Source of the DNA: Melioribacteraceae bacterium
GTDB lineage: Bacteria; Bacteroidota; Ignavibacteria; Ignavibacteriales; Melioribacteraceae
NCBI GenBank assembly: GCA_026983755.1
Contig: JALSTL010000123.1
Coordinates: 1 to 44,561, forward strand
Length of the DNA: 44,561 nt
Reading direction: 5' to 3'
In this document: positions 18,494 to 26,094 of the stretch, in pieces
Layout: each line of letters begins with the position of its first letter
Numbering within the stretch: position 1 is the first letter of the stretch
Translations under genes and position numbers: made by a program
Notes under the pieces: model-generated
The model's input: only the letters and a program-made list of their open reading frames with translations
What the model was told of the DNA's origin: nothing
Database searches by the model: none

Positions 18494-19777
18494 ATGGATA
18501 ACTTAAAGACCGATAATGCTCCTTCTATTTCGGTTGTAAAACCACACTTTATTTTTGCAGCTATAGATTTTTTTGTTTTAGCTATATTAATTGTTTTGGC
18601 AAATAAAAATTTATTAAACTCTTATTTCGATGAAAAAATTATTGCCATAACCCATATTGCAGTTTTAGGTTGGGGAACTATGGTTATTATAGGGGCTTTA
18701 TATCAACTTATTCCAATAATTTTTGAAGTATCTCTTTTTAGTGAAATTCTGGCTAAAATTAATTTTTGGATATTTGCTGTTAGTATTTTTCTTCTCAGTT
18801 ATTCTTTTTGGATAAACGCTTTTTCCACCCTTTTAATTTATGCTTCCATTATGTTATTAATTTCTTTACTTATGTTTATTACCAATGTTTTGTTAACACA
18901 TCGTAAGTCGAATAAAAAAAACATTCAAGCAAAATTTATTATTACTTCGATATATTGGTTATTGGCTACGGTAATATTCGGAACATTAATTGCATTTAAT
19001 TTTCGTTTTCGGTTTTTCCCGGAAACTCATCTGCATTATCTGAAAATTCATGCTCATTTAGGGTTGATAGGTTGGTTTTTATTATTGATTGTTGGAGTTG
19101 CTTCCACTTTAATTCCGATGTTTTTTATTTCTCATAACTTGAATGAAAATAAATTGAAATATTCTTTTTACTCGATAAATGCAGGTCTTATAGGTTTAAT
19201 AATTGATTGGTTTTTGTACAATCAAAATAAACTTGTTTGGATAAATTGGTTTCTTGTTTCTCTTGGAATATTTTTTTTCTTTTCTTATTCTGTAGATTCT
19301 TATAAACAACGGTTACGAAAAGTATTAGATGTTGGAATGAAACACACTGTAATTTCCGTATTATCTGTTTTGATTCCGGTTTTAATAAGTTTTATTATTT
19401 TAACATTTAATTCCGGAAATTTATTTTTAAAAAGAATTACAACCTACTACGGCTTTTCAATTATATTCGGTTTTATAACATCACTTATATTAGGACAAAC
19501 ATATAAAACATTACCTTTTATAATTTGGCTCGAAAAATATAAACCGTATGTTGGCAAAGTAAAAACACCTATGCCAAAAGATTTATATTCTGAAAAAATT
19601 GCCGAGTTTCAGTTGTATTTTTATTTGCTGTCGGTTACGGTTTTAAGTTTGGCTTTATTATTGTCTTCATCTGTTTTAATATCTACCGGCAGCTATTTAT
19701 TTTTAATAACGGCTGTTTTATATAATTACAATTTATTTAAAATAGTATTGCATAAAACAAACATAAAGGCTTTATAA
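18494..19777 (+). CDS. 12-helix membrane protein resembling heme-copper oxidase subunit I / NnrS
   Basis: A 427-residue integral membrane protein with about 12 spans. It is built from three units about 133 residues apart, each containing the pattern (H/F)-x4-G-(W/F)-x6-G-x4-(L/T)-(I/L)-P: H54-G59-W60-P74, H188-G193-W194-P208 and F321-G326-F327-P341. The second unit adds H186 (IHAHLGLIGW), a His-x-His pair as in heme-binding helices of subunit I-like proteins. Three four-helix arcs are the known layout of heme-copper oxidase subunit I. The full set of copper and heme ligands is not evident, so I infer a heme-binding relative or NO-response protein of the NnrS kind, not a complete terminal oxidase. 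Translation is coupled to the next gene (TAATG overlap). Confidence 0.7.
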   Translation: MDNLKTDNAPSISVVKPHFIFAAIDFFVLAILIVLANKNLLNSYFDEKIIAITHIAVLGWGTMVIIGALYQLIPIIFEVSLFSEILAKINFWIFAVSIFLLSYSFWINAFSTLLIYASIMLLISLLMFITNVLLTHRKSNKKNIQAKFIITSIYWLLATVIFGTLIAFNFRFRFFPETHLHYLKIHAHLGLIGWFLLLIVGVASTLIPMFFISHNLNENKLKYSFYSINAGLIGLIIDWFLYNQNKLVWINWFLVSLGIFFFFSYSVDSYKQRLRKVLDVGMKHTVISVLSVLIPVLISFIILTFNSGNLFLKRITTYYGFSIIFGFITSLILGQTYKTLPFIIWLEKYKPYVGKVKTPMPKDLYSEKIAEFQLYFYLLSVTVLSLALLLSSSVLISTGSYLFLITAVLYNYNLFKIVLHKTNIKAL

Positions 19778-20088
19778 TGGAAAATATCGAAAAAGTAAAA
19801 AAGCATATATTGGAAATTCTAAAAAATGTAATGGACCCGGAAGTGGAACTAAACATTGTTGATTTGGGATTAATATATAATTTGGATTATGACGGTGAAA
19901 AAAAAGTGAACATTATAATGACATTATCTACCCCAGCTTGTCCGCTTGGAGACGCAATTATAATAAATGTAAAGGAAAGCATAAAAAAACATTACCCTGA
20001 TTTTGAAGTAAATGTTAATTTGGTTTACGACCCTCCGTGGAATCCGAGTATGATTTCTACCGAAGGGAAAGCGAAATTAGGAATGTAG
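19777..20088 (+). CDS. MIP18/DUF59 family protein (SufT/PaaD-like Fe-S assembly factor)
   Basis: A 103-residue protein. DPEVELNIVDLGLIY (about 18-32) and the TLSTPACPLGD motif with the conserved Cys, then the NLVYDPPWNPSMIS segment, are the marks of the DUF59 domain. SufT and PaaD-type proteins help mature Fe-S clusters in target proteins. Its ATG shares one base with the stop codon of the membrane protein, so translation is coupled. Its place in this operon suggests it supplies or repairs a metal centre for a partner here, possibly the Fe-S regulator on the opposite strand; this is inference. Confidence 0.87.
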   Translation: MENIEKVKKHILEILKNVMDPEVELNIVDLGLIYNLDYDGEKKVNIIMTLSTPACPLGDAIIINVKESIKKHYPDFEVNVNLVYDPPWNPSMISTEGKAKLGM

Positions 20089-20115
20089 TTTTGTTGGTAC
20101 AACAATAATATTACT

Positions 20116-20547
20116 TTACAGACTACTTATTTTTTTATTTGTTTTTTCGCGAAGTTGTTCCAAAGATTCTTCGCTTAACATGTGGATTGTTTCGTCTCTA
20201 ATTGCTCCCCATCTTTCGTGAACGGGACATGGGTGTTCGTCGCTACAATTCGGGAAACCCAGTACACACGTAGTAAAAGATTCAAGCCCGTCAATTATTT
20301 CAACTATTTCAATCAGTTTAATATCTTTCGGTTCTCTTGCTAAAAAAAAGCCGCCGTTTTTACCTTTTTTAGAACCGATAATTCCACTACGTGTTAATGT
20401 TTGCAACATTTTAGAAACAAACTCTTTAGGTACTTTTAACTCTTTAGATACTTCATAAGCATTATAAACATTTTTACCTTTTTTAACAGATAAAAAAAGT
20501 ACCGCTTGAATAGCCAATTCACATTTTTTCGAAAAGATTACTGTCAT
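20116..20547 (-). CDS. Rrf2-family transcriptional regulator with Fe-S type cysteine triad
   Basis: A 143-residue Rrf2 protein: a winged helix-turn-helix at about 10-70 (ending GSKKGKNGGFFLAREP) and a dimerisation helix. The loop C94-x6-C101-x5-C107 is close to the three-cysteine cluster site of IscR and NsrR, so it probably binds an Fe-S cluster and senses NO, oxidants or cluster supply. It converges on the DUF2249/12-helix/MIP18 unit with only 27 bases between the stops. The likely operator for that unit is the inverted repeat at 17883-17911, and a related half-site lies in front of its own gene. IscR versus NsrR identity cannot be decided. Confidence 0.88.
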   Translation of the reverse strand: MTVIFSKKCELAIQAVLFLSVKKGKNVYNAYEVSKELKVPKEFVSKMLQTLTRSGIIGSKKGKNGGFFLAREPKDIKLIEIVEIIDGLESFTTCVLGFPNCSDEHPCPVHERWGAIRDETIHMLSEESLEQLREKTNKKISSL

Positions 20548-20562
20548 ATAGAAAAATTTTTT

Positions 20563-20597
20563 TTCTTAAAAATACAAAAAAAGACATTAAGAATCAT
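20563..20597. promoter_or_regulatory. Possible autoregulatory site of the Rrf2 gene
   Basis: TTCTTAA (20563-20569) and TTAAGAA (20587-20593) form an inverted repeat with a 17-base gap upstream of the Rrf2 start. Bases 20588-20597 (TAAGAATCAT) are identical to 17906-17915 at the DUF2249 operator. The inner halves do not match, so the link is tentative. Confidence 0.3.
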
Positions 20598-20701
20598 TTT
20601 CATCAAAGTATTAAAATTTAAAATATTAAGATTTATTATTGGAAAGTAACAATAAGTTATTGTATTCCGAATAAAAAATTTTTATACTTTTCAAAATTCG
20701 G

Positions 20702-21610
20702 TTATATTTTTTCACCGGATTGTTTACCTTCGGTAAGATTATTATAAAATCTTTGTGTCGGATAAGCTAAATCAATATCATCATGTTTTGCAAATTCTTC
20801 TAAAATTGCTTCCCAAATTATTTCTTCATTACTTCTTCTTTGACGAACATGACATAAAAATCTTAAAGTTAGCATTACACCGCTATCTTTAACCGATGTA
20901 TATACAATGGGAGTTAAAGTATTATAAAAAATCATAAATCTTTTGGCAGCTTTTTTAATTTGTTCTTCCGCTTCTTTACTTAAATTTAGTGTTTTGGATT
21001 TAATAATTTCGGTAAGTATGTTTTTTGCTTTTTTCCAATTGCTTTCGAAAGTAACCAACACCGGAATTTCATTCCAAATATATTCAAAGCCTACAGTAAA
21101 ATTAGCTTGCGGTTTTTTAAAGATTGTTCCGTTTGGTACATGAATAATTCTGCCAGTACTTTGATCGGCATCTACCCAATTGCCAATTTCGATTATTGAA
21201 AATTGAAAAATCCTTACATCTATTACATCGCCCCTAATATTTCCAATTTCAATTCTATCACCAACGGAAAAAGGTTTTCTTGTTAATATAAAAACCCAAC
21301 CGGCAAGATTAACCAACAAATCTTGAAACGCAATTGCCAAACCAGCCGAAAGCAATCCGAAATATGTACCTATGGAATCAAACGCTCCGAACCAAATTCG
21401 CGTTAGTATTAAAAGTAATATGAATACCGTAATATAAGTTGTAGATTTTTGCCATTGATATCTTACGGAAACATCATCAATTTTTTCCAATACAAATTTT
21501 TTAACCGATCTATCAAAAATCCACCAAATTATTATAAAAATCAAACTTGTTAAAAGTTTTGATTGCACTGCTGCACTAATGCCTAAATATTTTTGAAATA
21601 ATTCGGTCAT
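20702..21610 (-). CDS. Small-conductance mechanosensitive channel (MscS family)
   Basis: A 302-residue inner-membrane channel with three N-terminal spans (about 15-32, 55-72 and 82-112). The pore-lining helix shows the Gly/Ala pattern of MscS (GLLSAGLAIAFQDLLVNLAG), followed by the beta domain start FSVGDRIEIGNIRGDVIDV. MscS channels open under membrane tension to release solutes during hypo-osmotic shock. The sequence after residue 170 departs from E. coli MscS, as in the short Bacteroidota paralogs. The gene is transcribed alone, divergent from the M1 peptidase gene. Confidence 0.9.
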   Translation of the reverse strand: MTELFQKYLGISAAVQSKLLTSLIFIIIWWIFDRSVKKFVLEKIDDVSVRYQWQKSTTYITVFILLLILTRIWFGAFDSIGTYFGLLSAGLAIAFQDLLVNLAGWVFILTRKPFSVGDRIEIGNIRGDVIDVRIFQFSIIEIGNWVDADQSTGRIIHVPNGTIFKKPQANFTVGFEYIWNEIPVLVTFESNWKKAKNILTEIIKSKTLNLSKEAEEQIKKAAKRFMIFYNTLTPIVYTSVKDSGVMLTLRFLCHVRQRRSNEEIIWEAILEEFAKHDDIDLAYPTQRFYNNLTEGKQSGEKI

Positions 21611-21797
21611 ATTTTACCAATAAAAATTTTTATGTTTTTGAAATTATGTAATAACAAAAATAAATCAATCTCTTGTTAAAACATAATGATAATTAAAAAA
21701 TTTATTTATTGAATTAAATTTATTAGGTAACATACATTTTTATTATATTAAAAAATAAAATTTTAATTTTCCTCACTAATAAATTTCAGGCCATAAA

Positions 21798-23696
21798 ATG
21801 AAAATTTTTTTTATTCTATATATATTCTTGTTATCTTTGATTAGTTTATCAAAAGCACAAAATGCAAATTTATACGTTCCGCTAAATATACAAAAAGCCA
21901 TAAAAAAAGGTACACGTTCATATAACGGAACTCCGGGACCGAATTACTGGCAAAATCATTCCGACTACAAAATTAAAGCTAAGGTTTTAACCGATAGCAG
22001 CTACTTGATTGGTAAAGAAACTATAACTTATTTTAATGATAGCCCAGATACATTAAAAAAAATTGTATTAAGAATTTACCAAGATATTAACAAAAAAAGT
22101 GCTTTAAGAGATTGGTATGTTCCTCCGGAAAAATTAAATTCCGGTGTTAAACTTAATTACATTTTAATAAACAAAGATACCATTGATTTAACACCGCAAA
22201 GCAAAGAGTTTTTCAGAGGTTCAACAAATGCCGTTATTAAATTAAAAAATAATTTAAATCCCAAAACAAAATTAATAATTAAAGTAAGTTGGCAATTTAA
22301 AATACCCGAAACCCTTAAAATACGCATGGGAAGTTACGGCAACGGCAATATGTTTATATCCTATTGGTATCCGCAAGTTGCGGTTTATGATGATATTGAC
22401 GGTTGGGATATGATTGATTACAAAGGTACGGTAGAATTTTATAACGATTTTTCAAACTACAATGTTGAAATAGACTTACCCAAAGGTTATTTGATTTGGG
22501 CTACCGGAGAATTACAAAATGCCAAAGAAAATTTACGAAAAGATATTTACAATAGATACCAACTGGCAAAAAACTCCGATTCGGTTATCAATATTATTAC
22601 TCAAAAAGATTATAAAAAAGGTAGTGTAACGGCAGAAAATATTTTTAATACATGGAAATTTAAAGCCGAAAATGTAACGGACTTTTCCTTTGCAATAAGC
22701 AAAAGTTATAATTGGAGCGGAACAAGTGTTATTGTAGGAAGGGAAAATAAACACAGAGTTCTAACTGATGCGGTTTACAGTGATACGGCATATAACTGGA
22801 ATAAAGCCCCTGAAATTTCAAAAATTTCCATAAAATACCTTTCTAACAAACTACCCGGTTACGCGTATCCTTATTCTCATATAACTTCTTTCTGCAACGG
22901 TTCAAAAGGCGGTGGAATGGAAACACCTATGATGACAAACGATGGAGCACCTAAAAGTAAAATAAGTCTCACCGGTTTACTTTCTCATGAAATATCTCAC
23001 AGTTACTTCCCTTTTATTATGGGAATAAACGAAAGGAAATATGCATGGATGGACGAAGGCTGGGCATCATATTTCCCTCGAGAAATTGTTGACCATTACA
23101 TCCCGGGTTATGATTACTGGCAAAACAGAGTAAAAGCTTACCAACTTTTTGCCGGTAATGAAAGTGAACTTCCTCCGATTGTTCCTTCATATAGCAATAA
23201 GGGTCGTTACTTTCGAACAGCTTTTTACAACCGGCCTACCAATGCATACAGAGAATTGGAAATTTTATTGGGTAGAAAATTATTTAAAAAAGCATTGCTG
23301 GAATATATCAATCGCTGGCACGGAAAACATCCTATCGCTTACGATTTCTTTTTTACTTTTAATAACGTTGCAAACGAAAATTTAACATGGTTTTGGAAAC
23401 CTTGGTTCTTTGATTTCGGTTATCCGGATTTGACAATTAAAAGCGTAAAACAAATTAACGATGAAATTTTTATTGATATTGCAAAAATCGGTAATATCCC
23501 CACAAGAATTTTCTTAACTATAAATTTTATTGACGGTAGTAAAAAAGTAATTAGCAAATCCGTAAGAAGTTGGATAAACAATAAAAACAAAGTAACTATC
23601 AAAACAAAAGCAAAGAAAAAAGTAAAAAGTGTAATTATAGGAAACAAACATATACCCGATGCAGTAAAAGAAAATAATATATTTACATTACCGTAA
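21798..23696 (+). CDS. Secreted M1-family metallopeptidase
   Basis: A 632-residue exported peptidase with a signal peptide (1-20, cleavage after SKA). The zinc site is complete: H397-E398-x2-H401 (HEISH) and E420 in DEGWASY. The substrate-recognition loop reads GGGMETP (371-377) in place of the usual GAMEN. The N-terminal part (about 55-290) is the beta-sandwich domain of M1 enzymes, and the end (about 535-632) is a short beta domain; the long C-terminal domain of PepN is absent. This is the periplasmic or outer-surface M1 type common in Bacteroidota. It lies upstream of a thioredoxin-fold lipoprotein gene at 38 bases, probably co-transcribed. Confidence 0.93.
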   Translation: MKIFFILYIFLLSLISLSKAQNANLYVPLNIQKAIKKGTRSYNGTPGPNYWQNHSDYKIKAKVLTDSSYLIGKETITYFNDSPDTLKKIVLRIYQDINKKSALRDWYVPPEKLNSGVKLNYILINKDTIDLTPQSKEFFRGSTNAVIKLKNNLNPKTKLIIKVSWQFKIPETLKIRMGSYGNGNMFISYWYPQVAVYDDIDGWDMIDYKGTVEFYNDFSNYNVEIDLPKGYLIWATGELQNAKENLRKDIYNRYQLAKNSDSVINIITQKDYKKGSVTAENIFNTWKFKAENVTDFSFAISKSYNWSGTSVIVGRENKHRVLTDAVYSDTAYNWNKAPEISKISIKYLSNKLPGYAYPYSHITSFCNGSKGGGMETPMMTNDGAPKSKISLTGLLSHEISHSYFPFIMGINERKYAWMDEGWASYFPREIVDHYIPGYDYWQNRVKAYQLFAGNESELPPIVPSYSNKGRYFRTAFYNRPTNAYRELEILLGRKLFKKALLEYINRWHGKHPIAYDFFFTFNNVANENLTWFWKPWFFDFGYPDLTIKSVKQINDEIFIDIAKIGNIPTRIFLTINFIDGSKKVISKSVRSWINNKNKVTIKTKAKKKVKSVIIGNKHIPDAVKENNIFTLP

Positions 23697-23734
23697 TTTT
23701 TAAGATTTCATAATTAAAAAATAAGGAGTTTTTA

Positions 23735-24229
23735 GTGAAAAAAATATCAATATTATTATTAACAATTTTTCTGGTTTTAAGTTGTACGGATAATAAAAAA
23801 GCAAATGTTCAACATAAATCAAAAGTTACACTCGAAAAGAAAAACAAATCCGATATTGTTTGGTATTCCAACATAGAAGAAGCTGTAAATATTGCAAAGC
23901 AAAAAAACAAACCGATATTATTACAATTCTCCGGTTCCGATTGGTGCAAGTGGTGCATAAGATTAAATAACGAAGTATTACACACCAAAGAATTTTCCAA
24001 TTATGCAAAAGATAACTTGATACTAGTTAATTTGGATTATCCGCGTTCAATACCGCAAACCGAACAAACCAAAGCTTATAATCAGGAAATGCTGCAAAAG
24101 TACGGCATCAGAGGATTTCCCACGGTTTTGCTTTTAGATAAAAACGGAAATGTATTACATCAAACCGGCTACCGTCCTGGCGGACCAATAGAATATATTA
24201 AACATATTAAACAAGTTTTGGAAAATTAA
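23735..24229 (+). CDS. Thioredoxin-fold lipoprotein
   Basis: A 164-residue protein with a lipoprotein signal peptide (lipobox LVLSC, lipidated Cys17) and a thioredoxin_7 domain (about 37-160). The active site is W-C71-K-W-C74, and the cis-proline lies in GFPTVLLLD. It should sit in the periplasm anchored to a membrane and act in disulfide reduction or exchange. The start is GTG, supported by AAGGAG a few bases upstream. A strong terminator follows, so it ends the transcript that likely begins with the M1 peptidase. Confidence 0.9.
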   Translation: MKKISILLLTIFLVLSCTDNKKANVQHKSKVTLEKKNKSDIVWYSNIEEAVNIAKQKNKPILLQFSGSDWCKWCIRLNNEVLHTKEFSNYAKDNLILVNLDYPRSIPQTEQTKAYNQEMLQKYGIRGFPTVLLLDKNGNVLHQTGYRPGGPIEYIKHIKQVLEN

Positions 24230-24236
24230 ACAATAT

Positions 24237-24265
24237 CCCCTTCAGATCCGAAGGGGTTTTGTTTT
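24237..24265 (+). terminator. Intrinsic terminator after the thioredoxin lipoprotein
   Basis: CCCCTTC (24237-24243), loop AGATCC, GAAGGGG (24250-24256), then TTTTGTTTT. A classical Rho-independent form, 7 bases after the stop codon. Confidence 0.93.
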
Positions 24266-24318
24266 ATTCAAATATAAATATAGATTTAAACCACTTATAT
24301 TTTAGTTAGGATAATTTT

Positions 24319-24633
24319 ATGGGAGCAATAGTTTATTGGGCTTTAATAAGAATTGTACTTTTGTTGCCTTTACTTTGGATTGCTCTTGATTATGTGGAAT
24401 ATAAATATTGGTGGGCTTTCTTTTCCCTTGCTTTTTATGGAATTGTAATTCAACCTATCATAATTCAATATAAACTATTTAAGGAAAAGAATAAAAAAAT
24501 TATTTCGGATTCTATTTGTTCTTTCTGTAAACATTTTAACGAATCCGCCATACTATGTTTAAAACACGATGTACATCCAACCGAAGAAGTAATTCCATGC
24601 AACGGAATTGATTGGGAACCAAAAGAAACTTAG
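24319..24633 (+). CDS. Small membrane protein with four-cysteine cytosolic tail
   Basis: A 104-residue protein with two spans (about 4-24 and 30-51), a basic linker, and a tail with C-x2-C-x9-C-x13-C (beginning CSFCKHFNESAILC). The spacing suggests zinc binding, or less likely an Fe-S cluster. By the positive-inside rule the tail is probably cytosolic. I recognise no named family. The TAG stop overlaps the TAA of the convergent DUF456 gene by four bases. Between the thioredoxin terminator and this gene there is room for its own promoter. Confidence 0.65.
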   Translation: MGAIVYWALIRIVLLLPLLWIALDYVEYKYWWAFFSLAFYGIVIQPIIIQYKLFKEKNKKIISDSICSFCKHFNESAILCLKHDVHPTEEVIPCNGIDWEPKET

Positions 24634-25124
24634 GTGAAATATTTCAATATAGCATCAAAAAAATAATAAGTCATTATTGCGGTTAATATAATCTTAATAA
24701 AGATTGTTAACAAACTGAACACAAAAGATACCAACCCTACCTTAAATGCTTCGGCTTGCGGTTTGCCGGAAAGTAATTCGCCGGTTATTGCCCCTATTAA
24801 CAAACCGAAAATCATTCCCAACGGAGGGAAAAACAGACCAACTAACATACCAATTATTGCGCCCCAAACACCCAACTTTGAAGCATTATATATTTTGGCA
24901 CCCATTATTGGCAAAATGTAATCAAGTAAATAAACAATTCCGGTTATAACGGCCATTGTAATTAAAAAATCGTTTTTCAAAATTGTTGGTTTAACAAATT
25001 TTAAAAGTAATAATGCTAAAAATCCCAGCGGGGGCCCAGGTAAGGCGGGAATAATACATCCTATAAACCCACTAACCAAAAGAATAACACCCAAAATAAT
25101 TGCCGCCCCAAAAAACAAATCCAT
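24630..25124 (-). CDS. DUF456 family membrane protein
   Basis: A 164-residue, very hydrophobic protein with about five spans. It matches DUF456: the first span is followed by IIPALPGPPLGFLALL, then LDYILPIMGAKIYNASK, and a Gly-rich pair of helices (GLFFPPLGMIFGLLIGAITGE ends). The repeated GxxxG segments suggest tight helix packing. The function of the family is not known. It stands alone on this strand between two plus-strand units. Confidence 0.85.
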   Translation of the reverse strand: MDLFFGAAIILGVILLVSGFIGCIIPALPGPPLGFLALLLLKFVKPTILKNDFLITMAVITGIVYLLDYILPIMGAKIYNASKLGVWGAIIGMLVGLFFPPLGMIFGLLIGAITGELLSGKPQAEAFKVGLVSFVFSLLTIFIKIILTAIMTYYFFDAILKYFT

Positions 25125-25252
25125 TTTTTTATATTTTATTTAAAGGATATATAAACTTAGTATATTAACAATTAAAATATGCTAAAAGTTTTAACTTTTT
25201 TTTACTAAATTTAAAAACAAAAATTACATTAACTTAAAATCGGAGGAAATAT

Positions 25253-25639
25253 ATGTCTTTAACAATGAAATACGGACCGGTAATAGATCTTTGTAACAGA
25301 TACAATATGAAAGATGCGGAAGTTGCCGAAAGAGAAGAAGGATATTTAAAAATATACGGTATTGTAAATACGCAATATGAAAAAAATAAAATTTGGGATA
25401 AAATTAAAGAAATTGGAGGAAACGAACCAACCGATATTAAAGCGGATATTAGGATAGAACAAAAAGATTATTATCACATTCACAAAGTTGAAAGCGGCGA
25501 TACGCTTGGTAAAATCGCAAAAGAATATTTGGGAGAAGCCGGAAAGTATATGGAAATTTTTAATATGAATAAAGACCAACTTTCCAATCCGGATTTAATT
25601 AAAGTTGGTCAAGAATTAAAAATTCCTTTTCCCGCATAA
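25253..25639 (+). CDS. BON-like plus LysM domain protein
   Basis: A 128-residue protein with an N-terminal BON-like segment (about 10-68, with LKIYGIVNTQYEKNKIWDKI) and a C-terminal LysM domain (about 73-126, starting HKVESGDTLGKIAKEY). This is the layout of Kbp/YgaU, a potassium-binding cytosolic protein of E. coli; there is no signal peptide, as in Kbp. GGAGG precedes the ATG, so it is probably well translated. A terminator follows at 25672. The domain call is firm; the potassium role is by analogy. Confidence 0.85.
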   Translation: MSLTMKYGPVIDLCNRYNMKDAEVAEREEGYLKIYGIVNTQYEKNKIWDKIKEIGGNEPTDIKADIRIEQKDYYHIHKVESGDTLGKIAKEYLGEAGKYMEIFNMNKDQLSNPDLIKVGQELKIPFPA

Positions 25640-25671
25640 ACTAAATTTTTAACTATTTTAATATTTATCAC

Positions 25672-25704
25672 ATGCCGTTCCTCTTTTTTGAACGGCATTT
25701 TATT
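25672..25704 (+). terminator. Intrinsic terminator after the LysM gene
   Basis: ATGCCGTTC (25672-25680) pairs perfectly with GAACGGCAT (25690-25698) around a nine-base T-rich loop, followed by TTTATT. The hairpin rules out the ATG at 25672 as the start of the next gene. Confidence 0.88.
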
Positions 25705-25710
25705 ATAAAA

Positions 25711-26040
25711 ATGATTACTCTAAATTCATTTAAAAACTACACAGAATTTATTAAAAACAATAAAGCATCTTTGGTTTATTTTAGTACGCCGCATTGCAAT
25801 GTTTGCAAAATATTAAAACCTAAAATAATAAATTTTATTAAATCCGAATTTCCTAATATAAAACTCGGATACGTTAACACAATAGAAGTGAAAGATGCCG
25901 CTGCACAAAATAATATTTTTACGGTACCAACAATTTTGTTTTTTTTAGAAGGAAAAGAATTTTTAAGAAAATCGCGTAACATTAGCATTGCGGAATTCAG
26001 AAAAGAATTGGAAAGACCTTATTCAATATTTTTTGGATAA
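25711..26040 (+). CDS. Cytosolic thioredoxin-like protein
   Basis: A 109-residue single-domain thioredoxin fold with active site C29-N-V-C32 (STPHCNVCKILKP) and cis-proline in FTVPTILFF. CNVC is not the classical CGPC, so redox potential and partners may differ from thioredoxin 1. No signal peptide. The start at 25711 is chosen because an upstream in-frame ATG lies inside the preceding terminator. It lies 54 bases before the AI-2E transporter gene on the same strand. Confidence 0.85.
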   Translation: MITLNSFKNYTEFIKNNKASLVYFSTPHCNVCKILKPKIINFIKSEFPNIKLGYVNTIEVKDAAAQNNIFTVPTILFFLEGKEFLRKSRNISIAEFRKELERPYSIFFG

Positions 26041-26094
26041 AATTTTTTTTACTTTATCTTATACTAAATTTTTTTTATAAAAAATAATTGAAAA

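Noticed and set aside
20091..20105. TTGTTG-GTA-CAACAA hairpin between the MIP18 and Rrf2 genes as a terminator
   Set aside because: Only six pairs, mostly A-T, with no T run in either direction; it may be chance.
25672..25710. Upstream ATG as start of the cytosolic thioredoxin
   Set aside because: The ATG is the first arm of a strong terminator hairpin; the ATG at 25711 gives the normal thioredoxin N-terminus.
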